Shown one piece after another: positions 50,263 to 58,406 of a DNA stretch of 64,000 nucleotides (position 1 is the stretch's first letter; each line of letters begins with the position of its first letter). This stretch comes from Nocardia aurea (GTDB taxonomy: Bacteria; Actinomycetota; Actinomycetes; Mycobacteriales; Mycobacteriaceae), in assembly GCF_003123685.1 (NCBI RefSeq), contig NZ_QCYJ01000170.1:124001-188000 (forward strand), written 5' to 3'. Under the pieces are notes generated by a model, which had not been told where the DNA came from, did no database searches, and saw only the letters and a program-made list of their open reading frames with translations. The position numbers and the translations under genes are program-made.

Positions 50263-50901
50263 ATGGCAATCTCGCTGGTCGACCTGGTGACGCGACTCCT
50301 CGACGACGACGGGCCGTTGCCCATCGTGCAGGCCGGCGACCCGGTGCTGCGCCGACGCGCCGTCCCCTTCGACGGACAACTCGACGACGGTCTTCTCGCC
50401 CGGCTGATCGCGGCCATGCGCGACACCATGCGCGCCGCGCCGGGAGTCGGACTGGCCGCGCCGCAGATCGGGGTCCCGTTGCGGATCGCCGTGATCGAGG
50501 ATTCCGCGCAGGTGTCCGACGAGGTTCGCAGCGCGCGGGACCGGCGCGCCGTGCCGTTGCGGGTGCTGGTCAATCCGACATATTCGCCCGCTGGTGACGC
50601 CACCGTCGGCTTCTTCGAAGGTTGCTTGAGCGTGTCGGGATGGCAGGCGGTCGTCGCCCGGCACGCGGCGGTCCACCTCACCGCCCTCGATGAATCCGGC
50701 CGCGCCGTGGACGAGGTCGTCGAGGGATGGGCGGCGCGCATCGTGCAGCACGAGACCGATCATCTCGACGGAATCCTGTACCTGGACCGCGCCGAAACGC
50801 GATCGCTGTCCAGCAACGCCGCGATCGTCGACCGGTGGTCCCAGCCCACGCCGCACGAAGCCGCTGCCGCCCTGGGCTTTCCGCTGCCCGACCGACCGTG
50901 A
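50263..50901 (+). CDS. def: Peptide deformylase
   Basis: A 212-residue deformylase. All three motifs are present: GVGLAAPQ (61-68), EGCLS with metal ligand C121, and HETDH (163-167; the usual HExxH) giving H163, E164 and H167. It removes the formyl group from nascent N-terminal Met. The N-terminal leader SLVDLVTRLLDDDGPLPIV before AGDPVLR and the C-terminal extension are longer than E. coli PDF, as in a second actinobacterial PDF type. This may be an accessory rather than the only copy. ATG at 50263; a GTG at 50227 is in frame. Confidence 0.9.
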   Translation: MAISLVDLVTRLLDDDGPLPIVQAGDPVLRRRAVPFDGQLDDGLLARLIAAMRDTMRAAPGVGLAAPQIGVPLRIAVIEDSAQVSDEVRSARDRRAVPLRVLVNPTYSPAGDATVGFFEGCLSVSGWQAVVARHAAVHLTALDESGRAVDEVVEGWAARIVQHETDHLDGILYLDRAETRSLSSNAAIVDRWSQPTPHEAAAALGFPLPDRP

Positions 50902-51185
50902 GACACCGCCGGTGCGGGTGCGCGGTTGGAATCAGTGTGAGCCGACCTCTCGCTCCGGAGCGGATCGGGATGGTCGACTCGCAGGACAGCGCACCCGCGT
51001 TCTACGCTGGGCGTCCGATCTCGAGGAAGACCTGCTACACCGCGATGAGAAATATCCGATTCGGTACACCGCCCGCTGCCACGGTAACGACGCGGGCAGC
51101 CCGCGACGAACGTCGCGTCACGATCGGGACCATCGGCTAGCCGCGGCAGGTCGAGCAGGTACGGCGAGACACACGCGTTCCGATC
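50902..51185. other. Intergenic region between def and the SGNH hydrolase gene
   Basis: 284 bp in which I found no supported gene, hairpin or promoter. Confidence 0.35.
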
Positions 51186-52091
51186 ATGAGAGAAACGGCC
51201 GGACGACTACTTCCGGGATTCGGGTTGATGACCGCCGCGCTGGCGCTGATCGTCAGCAGTTGCCCACGAACGGACGGGGCGATCGAGTACGTCGGAACCG
51301 ACCGCGTCATCGAGTACGTCGCGATCGGCGATTCCCGGGCGGCGGCGCCGGACAAGGAGATCGGCTCCGGATTCGACGGTTGTGGGCGCAGCGCGACCGG
51401 CTATCCCGCCCGGATCGCCGACATGATCAGCCCCGGCTCCTTCGTCGATGTGACCTGCTCGGGCGCGACGTCGGAGAATCTGCTCCTCACCGCGCAGGTC
51501 ACCACGAGTTCCGACGGTAATCGGCACCGCAGGGCACCCCAGATCTCCGCGTTGCGCCCGAGCACGACATTGGTGACGATCAGCATCGGCGGCAATGATC
51601 TGAACTGGTGGAACCTGATCTCGTCGTGCTTCCCGGCGGAACAGGGCATCGACGCCCGATGCCGATTCGACCCGGGCGTGCGCGCCCGCGTCGACCGCAA
51701 ACTCGCCGAACTCGTCGGATGGATCGAAGCCGACCTCATCGCCGTCAGGGCGAAGGCTCCGAACGCCACGATCGTGGTGGTCGGGCACGGCGGCGTCTAC
51801 GGGCGATACGGTTGCGGCTGCGCTGCCACCTTCGGCCCGGACGACGCCGCCTGGGTCGCCGACTTCTTCGCCCGGATCGACGACGTGCTGCGCGGCCGAG
51901 CCCTGGCGCACAACGCCCGGTTCGTCGACGTGCGCAATGCCGCCGCCGGGCACGAGGCGTGCGCGCCACGGGAGAGCCGGTGGTTCGAAGGGAACTACTC
52001 CACCGACACGACACCGGATCGGCACCCGACTCCCACCGGGAGCGGCGCGATCGCCGAACTGGTGCTGGACGAGATCAACCGGAGACCGTAG
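51186..52091 (+). CDS. SGNH/GDSL hydrolase, putative lipoprotein
   Basis: A 301-residue exported hydrolase. The N-terminus has a hydrophobic core (LMTAALALIVSSC) ending in VSSC at residue 26, a lipobox, so lipid anchoring is likely. Block I is YVAIGDSRAAAPDKE (Ser nucleophile), block III VTISIGGNDLNWW (Gly and Asn of the oxyanion hole), block V DRHPTPTGSGAIAE (Asp and His). These match the actinobacterial SGNH lipases/esterases of the Rv0518/Streptomyces lipase type, with several Cys that probably form disulfides. Acts on esters at the cell surface. Confidence 0.88.
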   Translation: MRETAGRLLPGFGLMTAALALIVSSCPRTDGAIEYVGTDRVIEYVAIGDSRAAAPDKEIGSGFDGCGRSATGYPARIADMISPGSFVDVTCSGATSENLLLTAQVTTSSDGNRHRRAPQISALRPSTTLVTISIGGNDLNWWNLISSCFPAEQGIDARCRFDPGVRARVDRKLAELVGWIEADLIAVRAKAPNATIVVVGHGGVYGRYGCGCAATFGPDDAAWVADFFARIDDVLRGRALAHNARFVDVRNAAAGHEACAPRESRWFEGNYSTDTTPDRHPTPTGSGAIAELVLDEINRRP

Positions 52092-52103
52092 ACGGGACCG
52101 CGT

Positions 52104-53213
52104 TCAGCTCGCCAGTCGGGCGAGCTGGGCTCGGCGGACGTCGGGGGTCTGGCCCTGGACCAGGATGAACAGGGCCGAGCGCGCGTGCAATTGGGCGGTG
52201 TCGTCGCCCGCGAGTCCGCGGCCGGACCTGGCGATGAGCAGGGCGCGGGTGATGGCGGACAGCGCTTCCCCGCTGGCGACCTTGGTGGCGAGGCGCTCCT
52301 CGATTCGGTACGGACCGCCGCCGTTCACCCGTGCCTCGTCGGTCAATGCGTAGGCCGTGGCACGGATCCGAGCGATGCGCGGCCGCCAGATCGCGGCGAC
52401 TTCCGCGGCTTCGGGTTGCCCTGTCGACTCGAGTTCGCCCAGTACCGTTTCGGCCAGACCGAAATGGTGCGAGCGGGCATCGCTCGCCACCCCGAGATCG
52501 ACGAAACGCGCTCGCTCCAAAGTCTCCTTCGTGAGCACGTTCTCGTCGGGTACGAAGACATCCTCTAGGCGGACCCGCGCCGTTCGGCTGCCGCCGACGG
52601 CGCCCAGTTCGAGCGGCCCCGGACTGCTGACACGTTCGTCGACCGGGACGAGCGCGGTGACGACGGTCTCGGTGTCCTTGTCCACGGCGGCGATGGTCAG
52701 CACCGAGTTCAGACCCCAGCCGCTGACCCAGGACACCGTGCCGTCGAATATCCAACCGCCCTCGGTCTCGCGCGCCGCGATGTAGTGGTCGGGGAAGCGC
52801 CGCACGTCGCTCACGCCCGCGCCGAGCAGAAGTTCTCCGCGCAGAATCCGGCGGGCGAGCGCGGAGACCGGCGCGCCTGCCGCCGTGGTCTCCACCATCC
52901 GCTGCGACAGCGACGCGTGCTGGGCCCAGACCAGCCACGTGTTGAAGCAGGCGCCCGCGATGATCTCGTGCACGCGACGATCGACGGCGCGGTCCACGCC
53001 CGCGCCGCCGTATTCCGGTGCGGCCGCGTGATTGAGCAGACCCAGAGCGGCGAGTTCGCCGACGCGCTGCTCCGCGACGCCGTCCCGGTCGGTCACCAAT
53101 GCTCGCGGCCGCAGTCGCGTCTCGGCGTATTCGCGCACCTTCGCGACGAAGGGATGTCGGTCCGCGGCCGTCACCGCCGCGGCCGGACCGGTCGCTGTTT
53201 CCACCGCTGTCAT
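52104..53213 (-). CDS. Acyl-CoA dehydrogenase family flavoprotein
   Basis: A 369-residue ACAD-fold protein. LAALGLLNHAAAPEYGGAGV (N-terminal helical domain), GAGVSDVRR...GWIFDGTVSWVSGWGLNSVL (central beta domain; the usual T/S-rich FAD contact) and RVRLEDVFVPDENVLTKE are recognisable. The C-terminal domain ends GDDTAQLHARSALFILVQGQ and then TPDVRRAQLARLAS. It lacks a clear catalytic Glu at the normal place, so it could be a monooxygenase-type relative (DszC/HsaA-like) rather than a beta-oxidation enzyme. ATG at 53213 with GGAAGG upstream. Convergent with the SGNH gene. Confidence 0.75.
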   Translation of the reverse strand: MTAVETATGPAAAVTAADRHPFVAKVREYAETRLRPRALVTDRDGVAEQRVGELAALGLLNHAAAPEYGGAGVDRAVDRRVHEIIAGACFNTWLVWAQHASLSQRMVETTAAGAPVSALARRILRGELLLGAGVSDVRRFPDHYIAARETEGGWIFDGTVSWVSGWGLNSVLTIAAVDKDTETVVTALVPVDERVSSPGPLELGAVGGSRTARVRLEDVFVPDENVLTKETLERARFVDLGVASDARSHHFGLAETVLGELESTGQPEAAEVAAIWRPRIARIRATAYALTDEARVNGGGPYRIEERLATKVASGEALSAITRALLIARSGRGLAGDDTAQLHARSALFILVQGQTPDVRRAQLARLAS

Positions 53214-53567
53214 TGCGCACCTTCCGTACTGCCACCGGGACACGAGCCCGTGCGCAGCGCGACGATCATCCGAACAACGAAATTATCGGCCCGCACCGAC
53301 GCGACGAGCCGTAGGAGCCGGTGGCGTTCGCACCCTCGAAACAGGCTCTCACAAGGTCTTATTCGTCCCGGATCGACATAAATTCCGACCGATTCCAGCG
53401 CCGCGGGAGTGATCGTCGCGCACCGCCGCCGGATCGGAACTCCGCGTCACACGACGACCCGGTCCGCCCTCACCCGCGAGCGGCGAATCGGGGTTCGCGA
53501 GGCCGAGCCGTCACCGCGACCCGGGTGCGACCGACGCCCGTTGCGAGGCAGGGGCAGGATAGGGGGT
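53214..53567. other. Divergent intergenic region between the ACAD-like gene and phoU
   Basis: 354 bp. No SigF box, hairpin or small gene with a ribosome site could be supported. A GGGTA right before the phoU ATG has no GTTT at the proper distance. Confidence 0.35.
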
Positions 53568-54242
53568 ATGCGGACAGAGTTCCACGACAACCTCGATCAC
53601 CTCGCCGGGCAGCTACAGGTGATGTGTCGACGCGACCGTGACGCTGTCGCCGTCGCGACCGACGCCCTGCTCGCGGCCGATGTCGGGTTGGCCGAGCAGG
53701 CGCTGGATCTGTGCGGCGATCTCGACGTGCTCCGCGACCGGATCGAGACGACGGCCGTGTCGCTGCTGGCGTTGCAGGCACCCGTCGCGGGTGAATTGCG
53801 CCAGGTGGTCACCGCGATCCAGCTCGCCGGACATCTGACCCGGATGGGCGTCCTGACCGGACATATCGCCGATATAGCCCGTCGCAGGCACCCGCTCCCC
53901 GCTATCCCGGAGCCGGTGCACCCGATCGTGGCGGGGATGGGCGCGGCCGCGGTCACCATCGCCGACGGCGCCATCGAAGTGCTCGGCTCCGGTGATCCGC
54001 ACGAAGCGGCCGCACTCGATGACCAGGACGATGTCATGGACGGCCTGCAACACGACCTGCTGACCGCCGTTCTCGCCCCGGAGTGGACCGAGGGGATCTC
54101 CGCCGCCGTCGACCTCACCCTCATCAGCCGCTACTACGAACGCTTCGCCGACAATGCCGTCGAGGTGGGGCGTCGCACCATTTTCATGGCGACCGGACAG
54201 ACCCCCGAGACCTGGCGATCGGAGAAGGCCGACCGACAGTGA
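53568..54242 (+). CDS. phoU: PhoU family phosphate signalling protein
   Basis: A 224-residue all-helical protein with two PhoU repeats. The first repeat starts MRTEFHDNLDHLAGQLQVMC and has VAVATDALLAADVGLAEQAL, then LLALQAPVAGELRQVVTAIQ. The second includes DQDDVMDGLQHDLL and ends in the family signature LTLISRYYERFADNAVEVGR. PhoU binds the Pst transporter and the PhoR kinase and dampens phosphate-starvation signalling. No pst or phoR gene is adjacent, so it may be one of two copies. GGGGGT lies directly before the ATG at 53568. Confidence 0.9.
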   Translation: MRTEFHDNLDHLAGQLQVMCRRDRDAVAVATDALLAADVGLAEQALDLCGDLDVLRDRIETTAVSLLALQAPVAGELRQVVTAIQLAGHLTRMGVLTGHIADIARRRHPLPAIPEPVHPIVAGMGAAAVTIADGAIEVLGSGDPHEAAALDDQDDVMDGLQHDLLTAVLAPEWTEGISAAVDLTLISRYYERFADNAVEVGRRTIFMATGQTPETWRSEKADRQ

Positions 54243-54271
54243 TCGGCCGACCTGCGTTCGCGCGAGTCACC

Positions 54272-55486
54272 TCACAGGAAGCGGCGGATCGGCACCACGG
54301 CCGCTTCGCGCGCCCGCTGCATCAGTGAACGCCGCTTCCAGCGTCCTTCACCGATGGGTTCGCTGACCGCGGCGTCGGCGTCGAAATCCGCGTCCAGTGT
54401 CGCGGTGAATTCCTCGTCGAGTACCGCCAGCATGATCTCCTCGTCGTGGTCGAGGGAGCGCCGGTTGAAATTGGTCGATCCGACGAGCGCGGCGATACCG
54501 TCGACGGTGATGATCTTGGCGTGCATCATGGTCGGCTGATATTGCAGGATGCGCACACCGCAGGCCAGCAGATCCTCGTAGAAGTTCTGACCGGCCAGTT
54601 GGCAGACGCGTTTATCCGTATGCGGCCCCGGCAGCAGGATCTCGACCTCCACGCCCCGACGCGCGGCGGCACACAGCAATTCGACGAAATAGGCGTCCGG
54701 GGAGAAGTAGGCCGTCGCCAACCGGAACCGCTGTTCGGCCGATTCGATCACGACCCGCAACAGCGTCTGCATGTCCTGCCAGCCGAAACTCGCAGAACCG
54801 CGCACCACCTGGACGACGGCTCCGCCCGTGCTCTCGTGACCGGCGAAACGGTCGTTGTCGTCGAACAGGTCGTCGTGGCATTCGGCCCAGTTCTGCGCGA
54901 AGGCCGCGGCGACACCGTCGACGGCCGGGCCCTGGATCCGAACGTGGGTGTCGCGCCAGTGGTTTTCGTCCTGCGCGTTGCCGCTCCATTCCTCGGCGAT
55001 GCCGACGCCGCCGGTGAACGCCACCCGCTCGTCCACGACGAGCACCTTGCGGTGGCAGCGGTGATTCTGTTTGAGCGGCGACAGATACAGCGGTTTACGG
55101 AACCAGGCGACCTGCACGCCTGCCTGATCCATATCCTCCAGCAGATCCTTCTCGATGAGTCTGCTGCCGAAACCGTCCAACAGCAGTCGCACCCGGATTC
55201 CCGCGCGAGCGCGTTCGGCGAGCGCGTGCGCGAACTGCCGCGCGATATCGCCCTGCCAGTACACGAAGGTCATCATGTCGACGGTGTGCTCGGCCGAACG
55301 GATGGCGTCGAGCATCGCCGGAAAGATCTCGTCCCCGTTGCGCAGCGCGACCAGCGCGTTGCCCTCGGTCGCCGCGATACCGATGAGCCGTTCCAGCCGC
55401 CGCCGAAGACGTGCGGCGCGAGCCGAGGCGATTTCCGGTTCCGACACCGACGCAACCGAATTCGATACTTCCGCAATGCTGGTCAT
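54272..55486 (-). CDS. Phospholipase D/cardiolipin synthase-like protein
   Basis: A 404-residue protein with two HKD half-sites: HRKVLVVD (H145, K147, D152) and HAKIITVDG (around residue 330). Both are complete. FAGGVG-type text is seen as VAFTGGVGIAEEWSG, and the partner VGSTNFNRRSLDHDEE is the cardiolipin-synthase C motif. It lacks the N-terminal membrane helices of ClsA, resembling ClsB/ClsC or other bacterial PLDs. Probably makes cardiolipin or transfers phosphatidyl groups. ATG at 55486 with GGAGGAGA 4-11 bases upstream. Convergent with phoU. Confidence 0.88.
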   Translation of the reverse strand: MTSIAEVSNSVASVSEPEIASARAARLRRRLERLIGIAATEGNALVALRNGDEIFPAMLDAIRSAEHTVDMMTFVYWQGDIARQFAHALAERARAGIRVRLLLDGFGSRLIEKDLLEDMDQAGVQVAWFRKPLYLSPLKQNHRCHRKVLVVDERVAFTGGVGIAEEWSGNAQDENHWRDTHVRIQGPAVDGVAAAFAQNWAECHDDLFDDNDRFAGHESTGGAVVQVVRGSASFGWQDMQTLLRVVIESAEQRFRLATAYFSPDAYFVELLCAAARRGVEVEILLPGPHTDKRVCQLAGQNFYEDLLACGVRILQYQPTMMHAKIITVDGIAALVGSTNFNRRSLDHDEEIMLAVLDEEFTATLDADFDADAAVSEPIGEGRWKRRSLMQRAREAAVVPIRRFL

Positions 55487-55682
55487 GCTGTCTCCTCCGC
55501 CGGTGCGCTCGTTCCGATCCGGCAGGCCCGATCGTGCACGGGCCGCATGTGCGCACCGACTGTCACCACTGATCCGGACCGGCCCGGGAGAACATTCCCC
55601 GCCTACCGCCACTCAAACGAGCGATACGCGCCACACGCGCCACACGCGGTGCGTGCGGCGCGGTTTCCGATGGGGGTGTGAC

Positions 55683-55940
55683 CTATTCCGGCCAGGTACC
55701 GGTCAGGGACTGATATCCGGCCGCGCCGGCCCGGTCGACGGCGGCTTTGACCAGCCCGAAAATGGCGCCCTGCACGGCGGCCGCGATCAGGACCTCACGC
55801 CATCCGTAATCCTTCGCGGTCGCGGTGGGGGCGTGATCCGCGCCGGTCGCCGAGCGCCACACCCGGCTGAAGGCCGCGTTGGCGATCACGCCCCCGAGCA
55901 CACCGACGATCATTCCCAGCGGTTTGTACAGGGTTTTCAT
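55683..55940 (-). CDS. DUF4235 membrane protein
   Basis: An 85-residue protein beginning MKTLYKPLGMIVGVLGGVIA, with a first membrane helix at about 8-25 and a second amphipathic/hydrophobic segment VLIAAAVQGAIFGLVKAAVD (about 51-71). 'YKP.G...G...G..A...F...W' is the DUF4235 signature. Last gene of a three-gene operon with the holin-like and DUF3618 genes, with which it is regularly found; overlaps the DUF3618 stop by 4 bp. Confidence 0.8.
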   Translation of the reverse strand: MKTLYKPLGMIVGVLGGVIANAAFSRVWRSATGADHAPTATAKDYGWREVLIAAAVQGAIFGLVKAAVDRAGAAGYQSLTGTWPE

Positions 55941-56335
55941 CGTTGCCGCCCGCGCAGCACCCACCAGGCCGCCAGTCCGCCCGCCACCGCCGCGACCGCG
56001 ACCAGGGGGACCGGTCGGCGTCGGGCGACCTCGGCGGCCTGCCGACCCCGCTCGACCACGGGCTCCGGTGTCGCCGACTCGACCTTGTCGGCCAGCTGCC
56101 TGGCCTGCTCCGCCGCCTGGTGCGCGCGCTCTTCGGCCTTGTGTCCGGCGTCGGCGGCCGTCGTGCGCGCGGCGTCGGCCACCCCGTGCAGTTTCTTCTT
56201 CGCCTGCGCCTGCACGTCGAGTTTGTCGGTCAGCTCCGAGACGGTCTGTCCCAGTTCCTCCCGCAGGTGATCGCGATCGGCCCGCAGTGCCTCCTGCTCG
56301 GCCGGGATGCCGCCGGGACGCGTTTCGTCACTCAC
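55937..56335 (-). CDS. DUF3618 coiled-coil membrane protein
   Basis: A 132-residue protein. The N-terminal helix LRADRDHLREELGQTVSELT and then DKLDVQAQAKKKLHGVADAA is the DUF3618 signature. A charged, Ala-rich coiled coil follows, then one C-terminal membrane helix, VPLVAVAAVAGGLAAWWVLR (about 109-128). Start is GTG at 56335, overlapping the holin-like stop (GTGA). Member of the SigF-driven envelope operon. Probably an envelope-stabilising stress protein; function not established. Confidence 0.82.
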   Translation of the reverse strand: MSDETRPGGIPAEQEALRADRDHLREELGQTVSELTDKLDVQAQAKKKLHGVADAARTTAADAGHKAEERAHQAAEQARQLADKVESATPEPVVERGRQAAEVARRRPVPLVAVAAVAGGLAAWWVLRGRQR

Positions 56336-56745
56336 TGGTTTCTCCCCTCTTTGACGGTTCGGATGTCTGCTTCGACGCCTGCAATCGCCTCGCTGGGCAC
56401 TGGCGGACTCGCCTGCTGTACGTCTTTCTTGCCCGCCAACGCCAGCAGCGCGCCCGCGACGAGCAGTACCGCGCCGACGATCGACGCGGCGGCCCAGCCC
56501 GGCACCGCGAGCGCCAGGGCGAGCACGACCGCGGCGACGAGGGCGCCGCCGCCGTACCAGGCCAGTAGCGCCCCGGCGCCTGCCAGTCCCGCGCCGCGTC
56601 CGAAACGTTGCCCCTTGGTTCGCATTTCGAGTCCGGCCAGCCGGATCTCGTCACGCACCAGTCCGGTGATCTGAGCACTCGCGTCCTCGACCAGTTCGGT
56701 GACCGATCGGGACTGCGCGGACGGCACATTCTCGGTGTCCGTCAT
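56332..56745 (-). CDS. Putative phage-holin-like superfamily (Phage_holin_3_6) membrane protein
   Basis: A 137-residue protein. RSVTELVEDASAQITGLVRD is followed by EIRLAGLEMRTKGQRFGRGA, the typical amphipathic start of this group ('L...QI..L.R.E..LA..E'). Two membrane helices follow at about residues 52-75 and 82-105 (ALLAWYGGGALVAAVVLALA and WAAASIVGAVLLVAGALLAL). Despite the name these are chromosomal stress proteins, not lysis holins. AGGAGGT precedes the ATG at 56745. First gene of the three-gene operon, downstream of a consensus SigF promoter. Confidence 0.82.
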   Translation of the reverse strand: MTDTENVPSAQSRSVTELVEDASAQITGLVRDEIRLAGLEMRTKGQRFGRGAGLAGAGALLAWYGGGALVAAVVLALALAVPGWAAASIVGAVLLVAGALLALAGKKDVQQASPPVPSEAIAGVEADIRTVKEGRNQ

Positions 56746-56838
56746 CGTGATACCTCCTTCGTTCCGATGCCTGGACATGGGAGGTGTTCGGCAGCGGCGT
56801 CGCCACACCTGCGCGTCACCTCTCGATCGAGAGGGCGA

Positions 56839-56862
56839 TACCCGGACCCGGGCCCGGCAAAC
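56839..56862 (-). promoter_or_regulatory. SigF-type promoter of the holin-like/DUF3618/DUF4235 operon
   Basis: On the minus strand GTTT (56862-56859), 15 bases, GGGTA (56843-56839), an exact consensus match. The operon's first ATG is at 56745, so the leader is about 85 nt. Confidence 0.72.
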
Positions 56863-56872
56863 GCAGTGATCA

Positions 56873-56902
56873 GCTCCGTCCGACCGGATGGCCGGACGGA
56901 GC
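56873..56902. terminator. Perfect 10-bp hairpin
   Basis: GCTCCGTCCG (56873-56882) pairs with CGGACGGAGC (56893-56902). It lies between the small membrane gene (leftward, stop 57134) and the SigF promoter at 56839, so it may insulate that promoter from read-through. The remaining DNA up to 57133 is AT-rich and empty. Confidence 0.4.
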
Positions 56903-57133
56903 CGAGGCGGTAGTCGCGCACGCCCCCGAGCAGGATGGGCCGTGTCGACTCCACCGGAGAGTGGGCGTTGTCGGCAGTACTCCCACTCATCAGAGATCTA
57001 CCCCGTTGAGAGAGCAACTAATCGGCTATTTCCGATTCGATCCGTCTGATCAGCGATTATTCTTCTCGAATACCGCAGCAGACCGTAAAAACCTCGGTCC
57101 GGCGACCATCGATGAGACGGAGGGCGGTTCTTC

Positions 57134-57322
57134 TCAGATCAGGAAACCCAGCGCCATCGCGAGGCCGACGGTGATCCCGAAGGCGACGACGACCGGCCCG
57201 AGCACGGAGGTGGTCATCAGCCCGACGCCGATGCTCGACAACGCGATGATCGAGCCGAGGAGCCAGCTCGCACCGGTGGCGAGACGCGAGGGGCCGGTGG
57301 AGTTGGTGGGTTTCACAGCCAT
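57134..57322 (-). CDS. Small two-helix membrane protein divergent from sigF
   Basis: A 62-residue protein with a short polar head (MAVKPTNSTGPSRLATGAS) and two adjacent membrane helices (WLLGSIIALSSIGVGLMTTS and then LGPVVVAFGITVGLAMALGF). It is divergent from sigF and has its own SigF-like box (57331-57356) ending just before the ATG, suggesting a very short leader. No family recognised. It occupies the place where an anti-sigma gene would be expected but has no ATPase-type domain. Confidence 0.6.
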   Translation of the reverse strand: MAVKPTNSTGPSRLATGASWLLGSIIALSSIGVGLMTTSVLGPVVVAFGITVGLAMALGFLI

Positions 57323-57330
57323 GCGGTTCG

Positions 57331-57356
57331 TATCCCCCGCGAACACGGATCCAAAC
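57331..57356 (-). promoter_or_regulatory. SigF-like promoter of the small membrane gene
   Basis: On the minus strand GTTT (57356-57353), 16 bases, GGGATA (57336-57331). The -10 deviates (GGGAT for GGGTA). The start site would fall within a few bases of the ATG at 57322. Confidence 0.4.
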
Positions 57357-57405
57357 ACGGCCCGATCGGCCGGTGAGAGTGGCCGAGATCTCACCGGGTC
57401 GCACC

Positions 57406-57429
57406 GTTTGATCCTCGGGGATCGGGGTA
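57406..57429 (+). promoter_or_regulatory. Autoregulatory SigF-type promoter of the sigma factor gene
   Basis: GTTT (57406-57409), 15 bases, GGGTA (57425-57429): exact consensus, 47 bp before the sigma factor ATG. SigF genes are commonly autoregulated from such a site. Confidence 0.72.
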
Positions 57430-57476
57430 GCCGGGGATCCAGCCCGACCCCCGCGGTGGAAACGAGGAACGCCCTG

Positions 57477-58319
57477 ATGACTGCCTCCACGAACGACACC
57501 GAACACCCCCGGACCTCCCGGTCCGTCGGTGACAGCTACGACAATATCGAGCCCTGGTTCGACAAACTGGCGGCACTCGACCCCACCGATCCCGAGCACG
57601 CGCGGACCCGCGCCCACATCATCGACCTGTGCCTCCCGCTGGCCGCGAACATCGCCCGCAAGTTCAACAACCGCGGCGAAGCACTCGACGATCTGCTCCA
57701 GATCGCCCGCGTCGGACTGGTCCTCGCCGTCGACCGCTACGACACCGCGCACGGCGCGTCGTTCCTGTCTTTCGCCATCCCCACGATCATGGGCGAAGTC
57801 CGTCGCTACTTCCGCGACCACACCTGGTCCGTCCGTGTCCCCCGCGCGACCAAGGAACTCCAGCAGCGGCTCGGGCCGGTCACCGAGACCCTCACCCAAC
57901 GCCTCGGCCGCGGTCCCACCGCCCGCGAGATCGCCGCCGAACTCGACGTCGAGGTCACCGAGGTCACCCGGGCATTGATCGCCCGCAACGCCTACCGCGC
58001 CAACTCGCTCGACAACACCGGAGGCCAGGACGACGACGTCTCCGCCGCCAGCGTCCTGGACACCCTCGGCGCACACGAGCCCTCCTACCGGCTCATCGAG
58101 GACCGCATGGCGGTACGTCCGCTGCTCGCCGCCCTTCCCGAACACGAGCGTCAGATCCTCGCGTGGCGATTCTTCGACCAACTCACCCAGGCCCAGATCG
58201 CCGAGCGCATCGGCGTCTCCCAGATGCAGGTCTCACGGATCCTCAACCGCGTCCTGAGCGGCCTGCGCGAACAGGCCCTCGCCGAATCGCCGACGAACCG
58301 TAAAGCGGCGACAGCGTGA
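57477..58319 (+). CDS. sigF: SigF/SigB-type general stress sigma factor
   Basis: A 280-residue group 3 sigma factor. Region 2 is KFNNRGEALDDLLQIARVGL and FLSFAIPTIMGEVRRYFRDH (the SigB/F/G 'F.SFA.PTI.GE.RRYFRD' block) with TWSVRVPRATKELQQRLG. Region 3 is GRGPTAREIAAELDVEVTEV; region 4 is ALPEHERQILAWRFFDQLTQ plus helix-turn-helix AQIAERIGVSQMQVSRIL. It directs RNA polymerase to GTTT-N15-GGGTA promoters. No anti-sigma (RsbW/UsfX) or anti-anti-sigma gene is adjacent, unlike the classical rsbW-sigF pair. Preceded by its own type of promoter. It may be one of several SigF paralogues. Confidence 0.9.
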   Translation: MTASTNDTEHPRTSRSVGDSYDNIEPWFDKLAALDPTDPEHARTRAHIIDLCLPLAANIARKFNNRGEALDDLLQIARVGLVLAVDRYDTAHGASFLSFAIPTIMGEVRRYFRDHTWSVRVPRATKELQQRLGPVTETLTQRLGRGPTAREIAAELDVEVTEVTRALIARNAYRANSLDNTGGQDDDVSAASVLDTLGAHEPSYRLIEDRMAVRPLLAALPEHERQILAWRFFDQLTQAQIAERIGVSQMQVSRILNRVLSGLREQALAESPTNRKAATA

Positions 58320-58339
58320 GGTACGGCACCCTTACCGCG

Positions 58340-58363
58340 GTTTCGCGATGAGTGCCCGGGGTA
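58340..58363 (+). promoter_or_regulatory. SigF-type promoter of the haem-oxygenase-like/methyltransferase/CDGSH operon
   Basis: GTTT (58340-58343), 15 bases, GGGTA then T (58359-58364): exact consensus including the final T. The first ATG of the operon is at 58407, a leader of about 35-40 nt. Confidence 0.75.
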
Positions 58364-58406
58364 TCACGCAGAAACCTTGATCAACTTCGAACCGCAGGGA
58401 TGTGCC

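Noticed and set aside
53540..53570. GGGTA directly before the phoU ATG as a SigF promoter
   Set aside because: The nearest GTTG is about 20 bases upstream, outside the allowed spacing, and the start site would fall inside the gene.
58377..58406. Earlier start for the haem-oxygenase-like protein
   Set aside because: The extra residues have no family support, and the ATG at 58407 gives a normal N-terminus with a leader of sensible length from the SigF promoter.
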